Origin: JAQIBY01 sp051747965
Lineage (GTDB): Bacteria; Bacteroidota; Bacteroidia; Bacteroidales; ML635J-15
Assembly: GCA_051747965.1 (NCBI GenBank)
Contig: JBNJGS010000004.1
Coordinates: 1 to 64,000, forward strand
Direction of reading: 5' to 3'
Length of the DNA: 64,000 bases
The notes beneath the pieces are model-generated. The model was not told where the DNA came from. It made no database searches and saw only the letters and a program-made list of their open reading frames with translations. This document shows, piece after piece, positions 16,826 through 25,948 of the stretch. The first letter of the stretch is position 1, and each line of letters opens with the position of its first letter. A program made the position numbers and the translations under genes.

Positions 16826-18274
16826 ATGACTATATTTAAACGATTTCCACGGCAATTCTGGATTGCCAATTCACTGGAATTGTTTGAACGCTTTGCCTGG
16901 TACGGAATGTTTATGGTGCTCGCCCTGTATCTGACCGGATCACAGGATACCGGTGCACTTGGATTCAGCCAGGCCCAAAAAGGCCAAATGATGGGCATTG
17001 TGGTGGGAACATTATACCTTATGCCCGTGATTACAGGGGCCTTGTCCGATCGATTTGGCTATAAACTTACCCTGATACTTGCTTTTGCTTTTATGGGCCT
17101 TGGATATTCTCTCATGGCTGTGGTAGACTCTTATCCTGTCTTTTTTGTCGTCTTTTTTATTACTGCCTTCGGAGCAGCCCTGTTTAAACCCGTGATATCT
17201 GCTACCATTGCCAACACAACCACAGATAAAACATCATCCATTGGCTTTGGAATATTTTACATGATGGTAAACATGGGCGCCTTCCTGGGACCAATGTTTG
17301 CCGCATCATTGCGTCAAAATGGCTGGGAACATGTGTTTTATGGAGCAGCTCTGCTCATGGGCGTGAATATGATCCTGAGTCTGTTGTTTTTTTCACCGGA
17401 TGTTCAGGAAAAGAAGAAAAACAAATCTTTTGCTAAGGAGATTCGGCAGGCAGTCAAAAATATCGGTGTGGCTCTGTCTGATACAAAATTTGTGGTATTT
17501 CTGTTTATTGTCGTCGGATTCTGGACCATGTATAATCAACTGTTTTATACCCTGCCCACATTTATTCATGACTGGATGGATACAAGAGAATTGTTTGATA
17601 AGGTTCAGAGTTTCTGGCCGTGGCTGGCAAATAAAATCGGAACAGAACAAGGAGGAATTCAGCCTGAAATTATGACCAATCTGGACGCCTTATATATCAT
17701 TTTGTTTCAGTTACTGGTTTCCTGGGGTGTGATGAAATGGCGACCGGTGAATTCCATGATGACAGGATTCCTGGTAAGCTCCATAGGTCTTGGTCTGACT
17801 TTCATGCAACATAATCCGGTCTACCTTTTTATTACGATACTGATTTTCGGACTTGGTGAAATGGCCAGTAGTCCCAAGATAACAGAATACATCGGTAAAA
17901 TTGCTCCCCGTGATAAAATGGCCTTATACATGGGCTGTTCATTTCTCCCCATGGCAGGAGGGAATTATCTTGCGGGATGGTTGTCGGGTAATCCCTACGC
18001 CAGATTATCCGATAAGGCTGTTTTACTACGGCAGGATCTTCTGTCAAAAGGAATAGAGGTTCCGGCTTTGTCTGATAGTTTTACCAAAACCGACCTTTAT
18101 CAGCTTGGTGAAAATACTCTGCAAATGAACCATGCTGAAATGACAAGCTATCTGTGGGAAAATTACAATCCTTCCTCATTTTGGATGATTATTACAGGTA
18201 TAGGAGTGGGCTGCTTTGCCATGCTCTTTCTTTATGACCGGTATATGCTGAAATCCGGCAGAAAAAAATCCTGA
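16826..18274 (+). CDS. POT/PTR2-like MFS transporter
   Basis: A 482-residue integral membrane protein with about 12-14 hydrophobic helices. The first segment carries a POT-like ExxER motif (ELFERFAWYGMFMVLALYL), and the loop between helices 2 and 3 has the MFS signature GALSDRFGYK. This points to the proton-coupled oligopeptide transporter branch of the MFS. Substrate specificity is not evident: canonical POT binding-site residues are only partly recognisable, so peptides are likely but not proven. The ATG lies just after the iorB terminator, so it should have its own promoter or depend on read-through. Confidence 0.82.
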   Translation: MTIFKRFPRQFWIANSLELFERFAWYGMFMVLALYLTGSQDTGALGFSQAQKGQMMGIVVGTLYLMPVITGALSDRFGYKLTLILAFAFMGLGYSLMAVVDSYPVFFVVFFITAFGAALFKPVISATIANTTTDKTSSIGFGIFYMMVNMGAFLGPMFAASLRQNGWEHVFYGAALLMGVNMILSLLFFSPDVQEKKKNKSFAKEIRQAVKNIGVALSDTKFVVFLFIVVGFWTMYNQLFYTLPTFIHDWMDTRELFDKVQSFWPWLANKIGTEQGGIQPEIMTNLDALYIILFQLLVSWGVMKWRPVNSMMTGFLVSSIGLGLTFMQHNPVYLFITILIFGLGEMASSPKITEYIGKIAPRDKMALYMGCSFLPMAGGNYLAGWLSGNPYARLSDKAVLLRQDLLSKGIEVPALSDSFTKTDLYQLGENTLQMNHAEMTSYLWENYNPSSFWMIITGIGVGCFAMLFLYDRYMLKSGRKKS

Positions 18275-18327
18275 TAAACAAAAATTATCATTACATTGTT
18301 GCTTCATAAAACAAAATAATTTCTTTT

Positions 18328-19554
18328 ATGAGAAGCAATCCGGTATTATTTCTTGTTATTATCCTGATTTTTTCCGGTACATTGTATGGTCAGTTGCCTG
18401 AGGATTCCGTTGTCAGTGACTTCTCCTATGGTGCACACATCGGGTTGGGCATCTCACATCTTGGAAATAGAGACACAGTACCCGAAAATGCTGCTTTGCC
18501 TGTGGTAGGATTTCATGGGCAGTATCACGCAGGTAAATACCTGGGCATCATGGGTTCTGCTCAGTATAGTATGCGTGGTTCTAACACTTCCAGCATGGCT
18601 TACAAATACCGCCTGCATTATCTGGATCTGGATATTATGCCGGAATTTTATTTTTTCGATTATTTTACTTTCCGGGCAGGTGTGCGCTATGCGTTGCTCC
18701 TGGGCCAAAAATACAAAGCATTGGCAGGAGAAACATCAAGTGGTTATACAAGCTACGACATGACAAAAGATTATGGAAATGAGATTGAAGCCATTCTTGG
18801 TCTGGAAGCTGCCTTTAATGATGAATGGGCCTTATATGCCAATTATACCATGCCGGTCAATGATCTTCCATATACCAACATACAGATTGGCATCGCGTAC
18901 AAACCCAAATCCGCCATTTTTGAACCTGCAGGACCTACCGTGAGAGAAATTCCTTCAGATGAGAGCAAATGGCCTTTTATTACTGACCTGAAACTTAACA
19001 ATGACGGACTGTTGATGATACCTCCGGAGGTTTACAACATGAAAAAACTGGAAAAGCTCAGTGTCATCAGAAACAGTCTGACAAGGGTGCCTCCTGAAAT
19101 CGGACGCCTGGAAAATCTTGAATATCTGGCACTGCAGTTTAATGAAATTGAGGTGATCAGCGATTCCATCCGGCAATTAACAAAGCTGGAATATCTTGAT
19201 CTCAGATACAATGAGCTTGAGACACTGCCCGAAAGCATAGGTGAGCTTGAAAATCTGCAATTCCTCTATCTTGGCCACAACGATCTCCGGCGACTTCCAA
19301 ACAGTATTGGAGACCTGAAAAATCTACAGTATTTACATGTTGGCAAAAATTATCTGGATGAAGTTCCTGAGAGTCTTTTTGAACTCTCCAGGCTGATTGA
19401 ACTGGATTTGCGCGATTCAGGCCTGATGTCAATCCCTGACAAACTGTATAAACTCAGAAATCTTGAAAGATTGTACGTTGATTTTCCTGTTCCACCATCC
19501 GTTGTGTCATCCAATCCCCGTTTGGAAGTTATCACAACCGATCCGGTGCATTAA
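18328..19554 (+). CDS. Outer-membrane beta-barrel/leucine-rich-repeat fusion protein
   Basis: A 408-residue secreted protein. After a signal peptide (1-22, ending LYGQ), residues about 25-200 look like a small outer-membrane beta-barrel of the porin/OmpA-like type (alternating strands such as GAHIGLGISHLG, YLGIMGSAQYSM and EFYFFDYFTFRAGVRYALLLG, with aromatic girdles). From about 210 to 395 there are about seven 23-residue leucine-rich repeats, for example ENLEYLALQFNEIEVISDSI and KLEYLDLRYNELETLPESI. The LRR surface would be displayed outside, or face the periplasm, depending on barrel topology. I do not recognise this pairing as a standard family. Binding to another protein or cell is the natural guess. 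Confidence 0.8.
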   Translation: MRSNPVLFLVIILIFSGTLYGQLPEDSVVSDFSYGAHIGLGISHLGNRDTVPENAALPVVGFHGQYHAGKYLGIMGSAQYSMRGSNTSSMAYKYRLHYLDLDIMPEFYFFDYFTFRAGVRYALLLGQKYKALAGETSSGYTSYDMTKDYGNEIEAILGLEAAFNDEWALYANYTMPVNDLPYTNIQIGIAYKPKSAIFEPAGPTVREIPSDESKWPFITDLKLNNDGLLMIPPEVYNMKKLEKLSVIRNSLTRVPPEIGRLENLEYLALQFNEIEVISDSIRQLTKLEYLDLRYNELETLPESIGELENLQFLYLGHNDLRRLPNSIGDLKNLQYLHVGKNYLDEVPESLFELSRLIELDLRDSGLMSIPDKLYKLRNLERLYVDFPVPPSVVSSNPRLEVITTDPVH

Positions 19555-19583
19555 TATGATTGATTCCCTGAATCTGATGTCAT

Positions 19584-19625
19584 AAAAAAAGCCCGGTTTA
19601 ATGCGAAATTAACCGGGCTGATTTG
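19584..19625. terminator. Bidirectional terminator between the LRR gene and the M4 protease gene
   Basis: The arms agcccggtt (19590-19598) and aaccgggct (19611-19619) flank a 12 nt loop. Seven A residues on the left give a U-run for leftward transcripts, and a T-rich stretch lies on the right. It serves the convergent genes ending at 19554 and 19629. Confidence 0.75.
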
Positions 19626-19628
19626 TGT

Positions 19629-22600
19629 TTATTTTTTCATCAGTTTTAGTATAGTACTTCTGTTGTCCTTTGAGAGTTGAACAAAATACAAACCATCCCT
19701 AAAGTCTGAAATGTTGATTTCCGGTGCTTGCAGTCTTTGCTGCATGACCGTCCGACCCTGGGCATTGTATATCGTCATCTCTACAGGGAATATTTCGTTT
19801 TCCAGTCCTGTAAGTTGTATCACGTCTTCGGCAGGGTTGGGATGCAGGCTGATGCTGTTTTGCCACTTGTTCCCAGGGAAACCGACCTCGCAATCTTCTG
19901 TTTCAATATGCATTTCAGCAGTTTCGCTTTCGCATGGAGGAGTTTGCACTTCCCAGTCGTAAAAATAGTAATAATAGCTGAAGGCAAGATCGTCGCCGGC
20001 GCTGCTCTTTGTTATGCTGACAAGATTATCAATGGTATAAGGATAGTCCAGGTAGCTGGATTCACTTGTCCGGAATAAGTCGGGAGCTCCCAGACCTACA
20101 AGCTGCAGGTCTTCCCCGGCGGGTATGTTTAAGTTCAGTTCCACACGACTGACACCATCCGGTATATAAATATCCGTGGCGTCAATGATGTTTTGGTATT
20201 CATCTCTGACAGCTATGCTGCGGGTGCCGGAGCCATCAGCATTGACAAGCACAGAGTTCAGAATAAATGACTGGTACGCATCAAAAATCAGGTAGTGAAC
20301 ATAGTCTGCATTACCAAAAAATCCACCCCCTGTTGTATTGTTGCTGGCACCAATAGTGTCAGGTTCCTGGATAATCATTTCACGCAGGTAATAATTTGTG
20401 CTTTCACTCAGTGGTGGGTGTTCCCAACTGTTTCCGCTATGCTGTAGCTGTGTGCAGTTTTCATCTGAAAACCAGTCGAGATATTCTGTGGCGCCGGGAA
20501 TCTCTAAAAGGAAGGCAGAGTCCTGGCAAACAGTTTGGTCTTCAACCTGCAGGGCGGGAGTGAGGTCAACCTGAATGCTTTGGTTGTGGCTGTCACTACC
20601 GTAGGCATTGCTGACCTCCAGGCTGGCAGTGTAGTTTCCGGCAGTTGCATAAACATGTTCAGGATTTTGTTCATCGCTGGTGTTGCCATCGCCAAAATCC
20701 CAGCTCCAATCGGTGGGCAAAGCAAGGCTCTGGTCTGTAAACTGAATTCTGCCTGTACAGGAATTGTCCTGAGCTGAAAATGCAGCCTCTGGAGGTGCGT
20801 CTTCCTGAACACATTGCCAGTCAATTTGGAAACCGGACATGTTTACTGCCTGATCGCTATGAAACTCAATGGTAATGGCACCTCCGCTTGAGCTTATTGT
20901 TCCGGGATTGCCGGTGGTGTTGCAGTAATATGTATCATTGATCAGCGGAGCAGAATTATCGACACCATCATAAAATGCAATATAATCATAATCGCAGGTG
21001 CTGCCCGAACCGGCTTCAATATCAAAATCCTGAATATTGAGTGTTATCTGGCTTGCTCCGGCAGGCTGGATGGTAAAGGTAGCGTCGGAATTGTCTGGAT
21101 AAACTTCCTCAGGTCCGCCTGCATCATATAAGGTGCCGTTACATTGTTCAGAAAGAGAGTTGCCGCTTTCGGGCATAAATATCAGGCAGGGGTTGGCCGG
21201 ACTGATTGACACGAAACCGGCTTTTGTTTCTGTATCAGCTCCACAAGTTCCGCCATCAGCGTAAAGCTCTACATCATAATCCCCTGCGGATGTATATGTG
21301 TGACTGGGATTTACTTCGGTGCTGGTATTTCCATCCCCGAAATCCCACAAAAAGGAATTGCCGTTGATGCTGTAATTTTCAAAATGCACGGTAAACGGGG
21401 CTTCGCAACTTTCTGTGTAGGATGCTTCAAAATCGGCCTGAACTGTTGGAACATAGGCATTGCCGACCCCAATTGCATAAAAGGCATCTGTTACTACACC
21501 CACTTCGCTGCTACATGCTCCGAAAAAATCCACTGCAGCCTGAATTCCGTAAAATCTGGCATCCAGATATTCGGATGTGTTGGTGAGATAGACTGTCTGA
21601 AGACGAAAAGTAATGTCTTCTGCTGCCTCCATGCCTATGGGACTGATGTTGTATGAATCACCATTGTCATTTGTGCCCGAATTGCCCTCACACAACAGGT
21701 AATACCAGTAGCTCAGCGCACCCATGTTTGTATGAACACCACCATTATCAGAAGCATCCCATACCCAGTATTCTCCCTGATATGTGTCCGGCTTATTGTA
21801 TGCTTTTGGGTTGGCAATTGAACGGAAAGTAGCACCAATGTCCTCACCAACAGTCCAGTCTGCCAGGCTGGGGACAGCATAAAATTCTACAGTGACACCA
21901 AAGATATCACTGAAAGCTTCATTCAATGCTCCGGATTCATCCTGATAATTGAGATTACAGGTAAAAGTTGTGAGACCATGGGTGATTTCATGTGCTGCAA
22001 TATCTACAGTGGTAAGAGGGCTGATGGTTTCATTTCCATCTCCGTAAGTCATCACACTTCCGTTCCAGAAAGCATTGACATTGTTATCGTAGCCATAATC
22101 GATCAGGCTGAAATGAATGTAGGATTCCAGTGCTAAACCATTGCCGTCGATTGAATTTCTTCCATGCTCATTGTTATAATAATCCCAGGTTCTTTCTGTG
22201 GCAAAATGTGCGTCGGTAGCATATTGATCCAGATCTTCATTGACATTATTCCAGTATGTATCACTGTTTGTAAAATCCACTGCCTGATTATAATCGTCGG
22301 TATCCTGGCAGTTGTATGTTGCTATACCATCTCCGCGTCCGCTTTCCCTGAGCCTGTATTCTCCCTGATAGCTATCGGTAGTGATTTCCTGTTCTCCGGA
22401 ATATGCTGTATTGGCGGTGGCTGTTACATCAGCAGAATGTATGCGTGTCTGTTTGTGCAGGATTTCGCCGCTTTCTGCATCGACATACACGTAATGACGG
22501 CTGTATGGTTGCAGGGCAAAAACATCAATTTTCCAGGCAGCCCGGAACCGGTTGCTGTATAAATTACCCTCGTCCGGAAAATATACCTTTTCCGGAACCG

Positions 22601-23132
22601 CTTGTTCGAATTGCCTGCGGTATGGATTTGACTCCCCTGTGTTATATATGTATTGTTCTGCACCAATGTGCATTTCTGCAGCTTCCAGTGCTTCTGCCTT
22701 GCTCAGGCTGAAACTGCCGGATACTGCAGGTTCAGAACAGATATTGCCGTTCATAGATGCGACCTGTCCGTCTTTCAGATGAAACAAATAAGCCGAGTAT
22801 TCCACCGGAATGCCGCTGTATGTCTGCTGGTAACGTTTGTGCTCCATGCCAAGTTGGTCTCGTGTGGCATCCAGGGCAACAAAACCACTTGAGGTATTGT
22901 CACTGAATCTATCCAGATATGTAACTGCTTTGTCTTCCGGTAAGCGGGCTTCATCACGAAAACGGATGTAATTCGGAATGTCAGAAAATGGCTTGATGCG
23001 TAACATTTCAGCACCGGGAGCTATGGCATCTGCCCGTTGCCCGGTAATGATTTCTGCTGTCTGTTTTTGACCTGAAGAGGAAAGTGCTATGCTTAATAAA
23101 ACACTCAGGGAAATTATCAACTTGTAAATCAT
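19629..23132 (-). CDS. M4 family (thermolysin-like) metallopeptidase, T9SS type A cargo
   Basis: A 1167-residue secreted protease. Order: signal peptide (1-21), FTP/PepSY-type propeptide (to about 230), M4 catalytic domain with HEITH at 381-385 and the third zinc ligand E405 in GALNEAFSD plus the GGVHTNMG histidine, a PKD domain (VHFENYSINGNSFLWDFGDGN), a CUB-like domain (CNGTLYDAGG to FQIDWQC), a second PKD (WSWDFGDGNTSDEQNPEHVY), further beta-sandwich sequence, and a type A sorting domain (LHPNPAEDV...LKLMKK). It should be autoprocessed and delivered to the surface or medium as a broad-specificity protease. All catalytic residues are present. It has its own 3' terminator. Confidence 0.93.
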   Translation of the reverse strand: MIYKLIISLSVLLSIALSSSGQKQTAEIITGQRADAIAPGAEMLRIKPFSDIPNYIRFRDEARLPEDKAVTYLDRFSDNTSSGFVALDATRDQLGMEHKRYQQTYSGIPVEYSAYLFHLKDGQVASMNGNICSEPAVSGSFSLSKAEALEAAEMHIGAEQYIYNTGESNPYRRQFEQAVPEKVYFPDEGNLYSNRFRAAWKIDVFALQPYSRHYVYVDAESGEILHKQTRIHSADVTATANTAYSGEQEITTDSYQGEYRLRESGRGDGIATYNCQDTDDYNQAVDFTNSDTYWNNVNEDLDQYATDAHFATERTWDYYNNEHGRNSIDGNGLALESYIHFSLIDYGYDNNVNAFWNGSVMTYGDGNETISPLTTVDIAAHEITHGLTTFTCNLNYQDESGALNEAFSDIFGVTVEFYAVPSLADWTVGEDIGATFRSIANPKAYNKPDTYQGEYWVWDASDNGGVHTNMGALSYWYYLLCEGNSGTNDNGDSYNISPIGMEAAEDITFRLQTVYLTNTSEYLDARFYGIQAAVDFFGACSSEVGVVTDAFYAIGVGNAYVPTVQADFEASYTESCEAPFTVHFENYSINGNSFLWDFGDGNTSTEVNPSHTYTSAGDYDVELYADGGTCGADTETKAGFVSISPANPCLIFMPESGNSLSEQCNGTLYDAGGPEEVYPDNSDATFTIQPAGASQITLNIQDFDIEAGSGSTCDYDYIAFYDGVDNSAPLINDTYYCNTTGNPGTISSSGGAITIEFHSDQAVNMSGFQIDWQCVQEDAPPEAAFSAQDNSCTGRIQFTDQSLALPTDWSWDFGDGNTSDEQNPEHVYATAGNYTASLEVSNAYGSDSHNQSIQVDLTPALQVEDQTVCQDSAFLLEIPGATEYLDWFSDENCTQLQHSGNSWEHPPLSESTNYYLREMIIQEPDTIGASNNTTGGGFFGNADYVHYLIFDAYQSFILNSVLVNADGSGTRSIAVRDEYQNIIDATDIYIPDGVSRVELNLNIPAGEDLQLVGLGAPDLFRTSESSYLDYPYTIDNLVSITKSSAGDDLAFSYYYYFYDWEVQTPPCESETAEMHIETEDCEVGFPGNKWQNSISLHPNPAEDVIQLTGLENEIFPVEMTIYNAQGRTVMQQRLQAPEINISDFRDGLYFVQLSKDNRSTILKLMKK

Positions 23133-23323
23133 AAGGTATGCATTTATTATCTAAAAGCGAAAGATAGGAAAAAGGTTGCACAGAGGTATATGTTTTCGGA
23201 AAAATATCCAGTTTTTTGCGATTTATTCCTGGATTTCCCTATTGAGGTATCAGTGTTCATCTTTGATCTTTTCGAGCCATTCCAAGCCCAATTTGGAAGT
23301 GTTACATCACATGTGAAAAATTA

Positions 23324-23331
23324 TATCTTTG
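23324..23331 (+). promoter_or_regulatory. Candidate -7 box directly upstream of the M48 protease gene
   Basis: TATCTTTG, an exact TAnnTTTG match, ends only 4 bp before the ATG at 23336. Use of this box would give a leaderless mRNA. A TTTG at 23292-23295 is 28 bp away, longer than the usual spacing. Confidence 0.33.
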
Positions 23332-23335
23332 CAGT

Positions 23336-24571
23336 ATGGAAACAGCTCAGCTCATATTCTGGATTATCATCGCTATTCTTGTTCTGGATTTTGTTTTTGG
23401 CAAAACCATTGCCATACTTAATTATCAATGGCGCAAGAAAGACCCACCACCGCAGCTTTCTGATGTGTATGATGAGGAAAAATACGAAAAATTCCAGGAC
23501 TATAGCAGGGCCAATTTCCGTCTTGGCACAATTTCTTCTGTATTGATGTTTGTGCTTATCCTCTTTGTTTTCTTTACTGAAGGATTTGCCTTCCTGCATT
23601 ATTATCTGAGCGGATATATCGATTCTGAAATATGGCTGAGTATTGCATTTTTTGGTGTGCTGGGCCTGGCATCAGGGATAGTTTCATTGCCTTTTGCTGT
23701 TTATGATACTTTTGTGATTGAAGAAAGATTTGGTTTCAATACAACAAGTCCGAAAACATTCATACTTGATATGCTGAAATCTACTTTGCTGGGCATCATA
23801 ATCGGTGGTGGATTGCTTTATGTCATTCTTCTGATTTATCATGATACACAGGAATGGTTCTGGCTGTTGGCCTGGTTGTTACTGAGCCTGTTCTCTGTCT
23901 TTATGGCAGAATTTTATTCCAGTCTCATTGTTCCTTTGTTTAACAAGCAAACCCCTCTGCCGGAAGGAGAATTGAAGGAAAAGATTTCAGATTTTGCGCA
24001 AAAAGCAGATTTCAGGCTTGAAAATGTATATGTGATGGACAGTTCAAAACGCTCTACAAGGGCAAATGCATATTTTACAGGATTGGGCAAAAAGAAACGT
24101 ATTGTATTGTTTGACAATCTGGTGAATGATTTTACACCTGATGAAATTGTGGCCGTTCTGGCGCATGAAATCGGGCATTTTAAGAAAAAACATATTCACA
24201 AAAACCTGGTGATATCTCTTGCAAACAGCGGGATTATGCTTTTTCTTTTTGGATTGTTTGTTGGAAAAGATGTGTTTTCTCAGGCGCTTGGTGTGGAAGA
24301 GGCTACTTTTCATATTGGTGCCATTGCCTTTGCCATGTTATATTCTCCCATATCATCATTGACAGGTATTTTTATGAACAAATACAGTCGCAGGAATGAG
24401 CGGGAGGCTGATGATTTTGCTGCCGGCTATGGACAGGGGAGTGCGCTTGTTTCTGCGCTGAAAAAACTGGCAGCCAAAAATCTCTCAAATCTGACACCTC
24501 ATCCATGGCATGTGTTTTTGAATTATTCACATCCACCCCTGGCAGAGCGTGTTCAACGACTGGAAAAATAA
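23336..24571 (+). CDS. M48 family (Ste24/CAAX-protease-like) membrane metallopeptidase
   Basis: A 411-residue polytopic zinc metalloprotease of the Ste24 branch. Several N-terminal membrane helices are followed by the cytosolic-side catalytic motif HEIGH (277-281), the downstream EREADDFAAGY providing the third ligand, and C-terminal SHPPLAERVQRL, all typical of the family. Bacterial members act in membrane protein quality control; since bacteria lack CAAX prenylation, that name refers only to homology. The gene stands alone, is divergent from the M4 protease gene, and converges on the flavodoxin gene with 41 bp between stops. Confidence 0.9.
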   Translation: METAQLIFWIIIAILVLDFVFGKTIAILNYQWRKKDPPPQLSDVYDEEKYEKFQDYSRANFRLGTISSVLMFVLILFVFFTEGFAFLHYYLSGYIDSEIWLSIAFFGVLGLASGIVSLPFAVYDTFVIEERFGFNTTSPKTFILDMLKSTLLGIIIGGGLLYVILLIYHDTQEWFWLLAWLLLSLFSVFMAEFYSSLIVPLFNKQTPLPEGELKEKISDFAQKADFRLENVYVMDSSKRSTRANAYFTGLGKKKRIVLFDNLVNDFTPDEIVAVLAHEIGHFKKKHIHKNLVISLANSGIMLFLFGLFVGKDVFSQALGVEEATFHIGAIAFAMLYSPISSLTGIFMNKYSRRNEREADDFAAGYGQGSALVSALKKLAAKNLSNLTPHPWHVFLNYSHPPLAERVQRLEK

Positions 24572-24612
24572 AAATCCGGTCATTCCGGACTATATGGAAA
24601 TGGACTGGATAA

Positions 24613-25137
24613 TCAGAATCCGTGTTCTTCAAGCATCTGTAACCATTTTGCTGCCCGTGGCTCGGTGAGGTTCTCCTGATGATCTTCATCAAGGGCCAGA
24701 CCAACAAAATAATCACCTTCAAGACTGGCTGAGTCTGTATAGTCATAACCTTCATTTGGCCAGTATCCGACAACTTCGGCCTGCATACGTTCAAATTCTT
24801 TCTTCAAAATGCTCATCCCATCAACAAAATGGTCTGGGTAAAGTACCTGGTCACCAAGTCCGAACAGTGCAACTGTTTTTCCTGTCATTCTGATGTTTTT
24901 GTCCTCCAGTTTCTTAAAAAAGGGAAGCCACTTATCGGCAGTATTGGCATCCTGCCATGCATCGGCACCAACGGTTGAACTGCCAAAAATGAAATAATCG
25001 TAAGCTTCTATTTGCTCTTTGCCAATATCGGTGAGCTTGTACAGGTCTGCCTTGTCTTCTATCAAACGGTGAATCTTTTTTGCGGCATTACTTACGTTTC
25101 CACGTTTGGGCCAGTATACGATTGCAATTTTTTTCAT
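24613..25137 (-). CDS. Flavodoxin with unusual phosphate-binding loop
   Basis: A 174-residue long-chain flavodoxin carrying FMN as a low-potential electron shuttle. The FMN-contacting loops are recognisable (FGSSTVGADAW with Trp; FGLGDQVLYPDHFVDG; C-terminal FVGLALDEDHQ), and the length fits. The N-terminal loop, usually (T/S)xTGxT, reads YWPKRGNVSNAA (8-19), so the phosphate-binding Thr/Ser residues are replaced by W/P/K and only G13-N14 is kept. It may bind FMN by a variant mode. The gene is divergent from the diiron protein gene across 235 bp. An electron-transfer role with IorAB or in place of ferredoxin under iron limitation is plausible but not shown. Confidence 0.88.
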   Translation of the reverse strand: MKKIAIVYWPKRGNVSNAAKKIHRLIEDKADLYKLTDIGKEQIEAYDYFIFGSSTVGADAWQDANTADKWLPFFKKLEDKNIRMTGKTVALFGLGDQVLYPDHFVDGMSILKKEFERMQAEVVGYWPNEGYDYTDSASLEGDYFVGLALDEDHQENLTEPRAAKWLQMLEEHGF

Positions 25138-25372
25138 AATTTACTTTTTGGTTTTGCTTAGATGATAAAGTTAACATTATTTCTCCATAATTGTTTTACA
25201 TCATAATTGGCAGCTACCTCAGCTTTTGGATGTACGGTGATTCAGAAATAATGATAAAACTGAGAAAATATATACCTAAAATTTTGATAATGAGGAGGCA
25301 AATCAGTCTGCAATCCAGTAAACAAATTGGCTTCTGTCTTGTTTTTACGAATGAACCAAAACTAGAATTTTT

Positions 25373-25870
25373 ATGAAAGAAACACTGAATATCCTTAAAC
25401 AGGCAATTCTGCTGGAGCGGAGAGGACAGGCATTTTACAGAAAAGTTGCAGAGCAAACTGACAATGAAGATGTAAGAAAGATTTTTGACATCATGGCTGA
25501 AGAAGAAAAGCTTCATGAAGCATTTTTGGCCTCACAGTACAAATCATTCCAGGATAATGGCAAATTTGTGGAAGAAGATTTGCCCGATGAGGACAAAGAC
25601 GGGATTAGCAATCTTGTTTTGTCAGAAGATATGAAAAAATCAATTGAGGCTGCCAGTTATGAGGCTTCAGCCATCTCTGCAGCCATAGATATGGAAACCA
25701 AAGCGATAAAATTGTATGCCGGGCATGCCGAAAAAGCTTCAGATCCCAATGAAAAGAAACTGTTTCAGTGGTTATCTGACTGGGAGAAAACCCATCACAA
25801 AATACTGCATGATCTGGATGAAGATTTGCGGGAAAGGGTGTGGCAAGACAACAATTTCTGGCCATTTTAA
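25373..25870 (+). CDS. Rubrerythrin-like ferritin-superfamily diiron protein
   Basis: A 165-residue four-helix-bundle protein. Diiron ligand patterns are E15 (LLERRG), EExxH in MAEEEKLHEAF, the glutamate in IDMETKAIKLYA and ExxHH in DWEKTHHKIL, matching the rubrerythrin/ferritin-like arrangement. No C-terminal rubredoxin domain (no CxxC pairs) is present, so this is an erythrin-type protein. It probably reduces peroxide or stores or handles iron. The C-terminus ends in aromatic residues (NNFWPF). Its neighbour is a divergent flavodoxin, which could serve as an electron donor, and a bidirectional terminator follows. Confidence 0.87.
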   Translation: MKETLNILKQAILLERRGQAFYRKVAEQTDNEDVRKIFDIMAEEEKLHEAFLASQYKSFQDNGKFVEEDLPDEDKDGISNLVLSEDMKKSIEAASYEASAISAAIDMETKAIKLYAGHAEKASDPNEKKLFQWLSDWEKTHHKILHDLDEDLRERVWQDNNFWPF

Positions 25871-25894
25871 TGTAGCATTTCATTGAATTTTATG

Positions 25895-25933
25895 AAAAAA
25901 ACTGCCTGCAGATATTCTGTATGCAGTTTTTTC
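25895..25933. terminator. Bidirectional terminator between the diiron protein and lipoprotein genes
   Basis: Arms aaaaaactgc (25896-25905) and gcagtttttt (25923-25932) pair over 10 bp around a 17 nt loop, with A and T runs on the two sides. Genes converge here (ends at 25870 and 25949). Confidence 0.75.
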
Positions 25934-25948
25934 ATTTGCACAACAGAA

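Noticed and set aside
23190..23546. A 118-codon open frame on the plus strand overlapping the M48 gene start
   Set aside because: It runs out of frame over the clear M48 coding region, its sequence is low-complexity Phe/Leu/Ser, and it matches no family.
24572..24612. Terminator hairpin between the M48 and flavodoxin genes
   Set aside because: Only a 5 bp stem (tccgg/ccgga) without a U-run.
25191..25376. A 61-codon frame in the flavodoxin/diiron-protein intergenic region
   Set aside because: It ends over the start of the diiron-protein gene, with no ribosome-binding context and no recognisable sequence.
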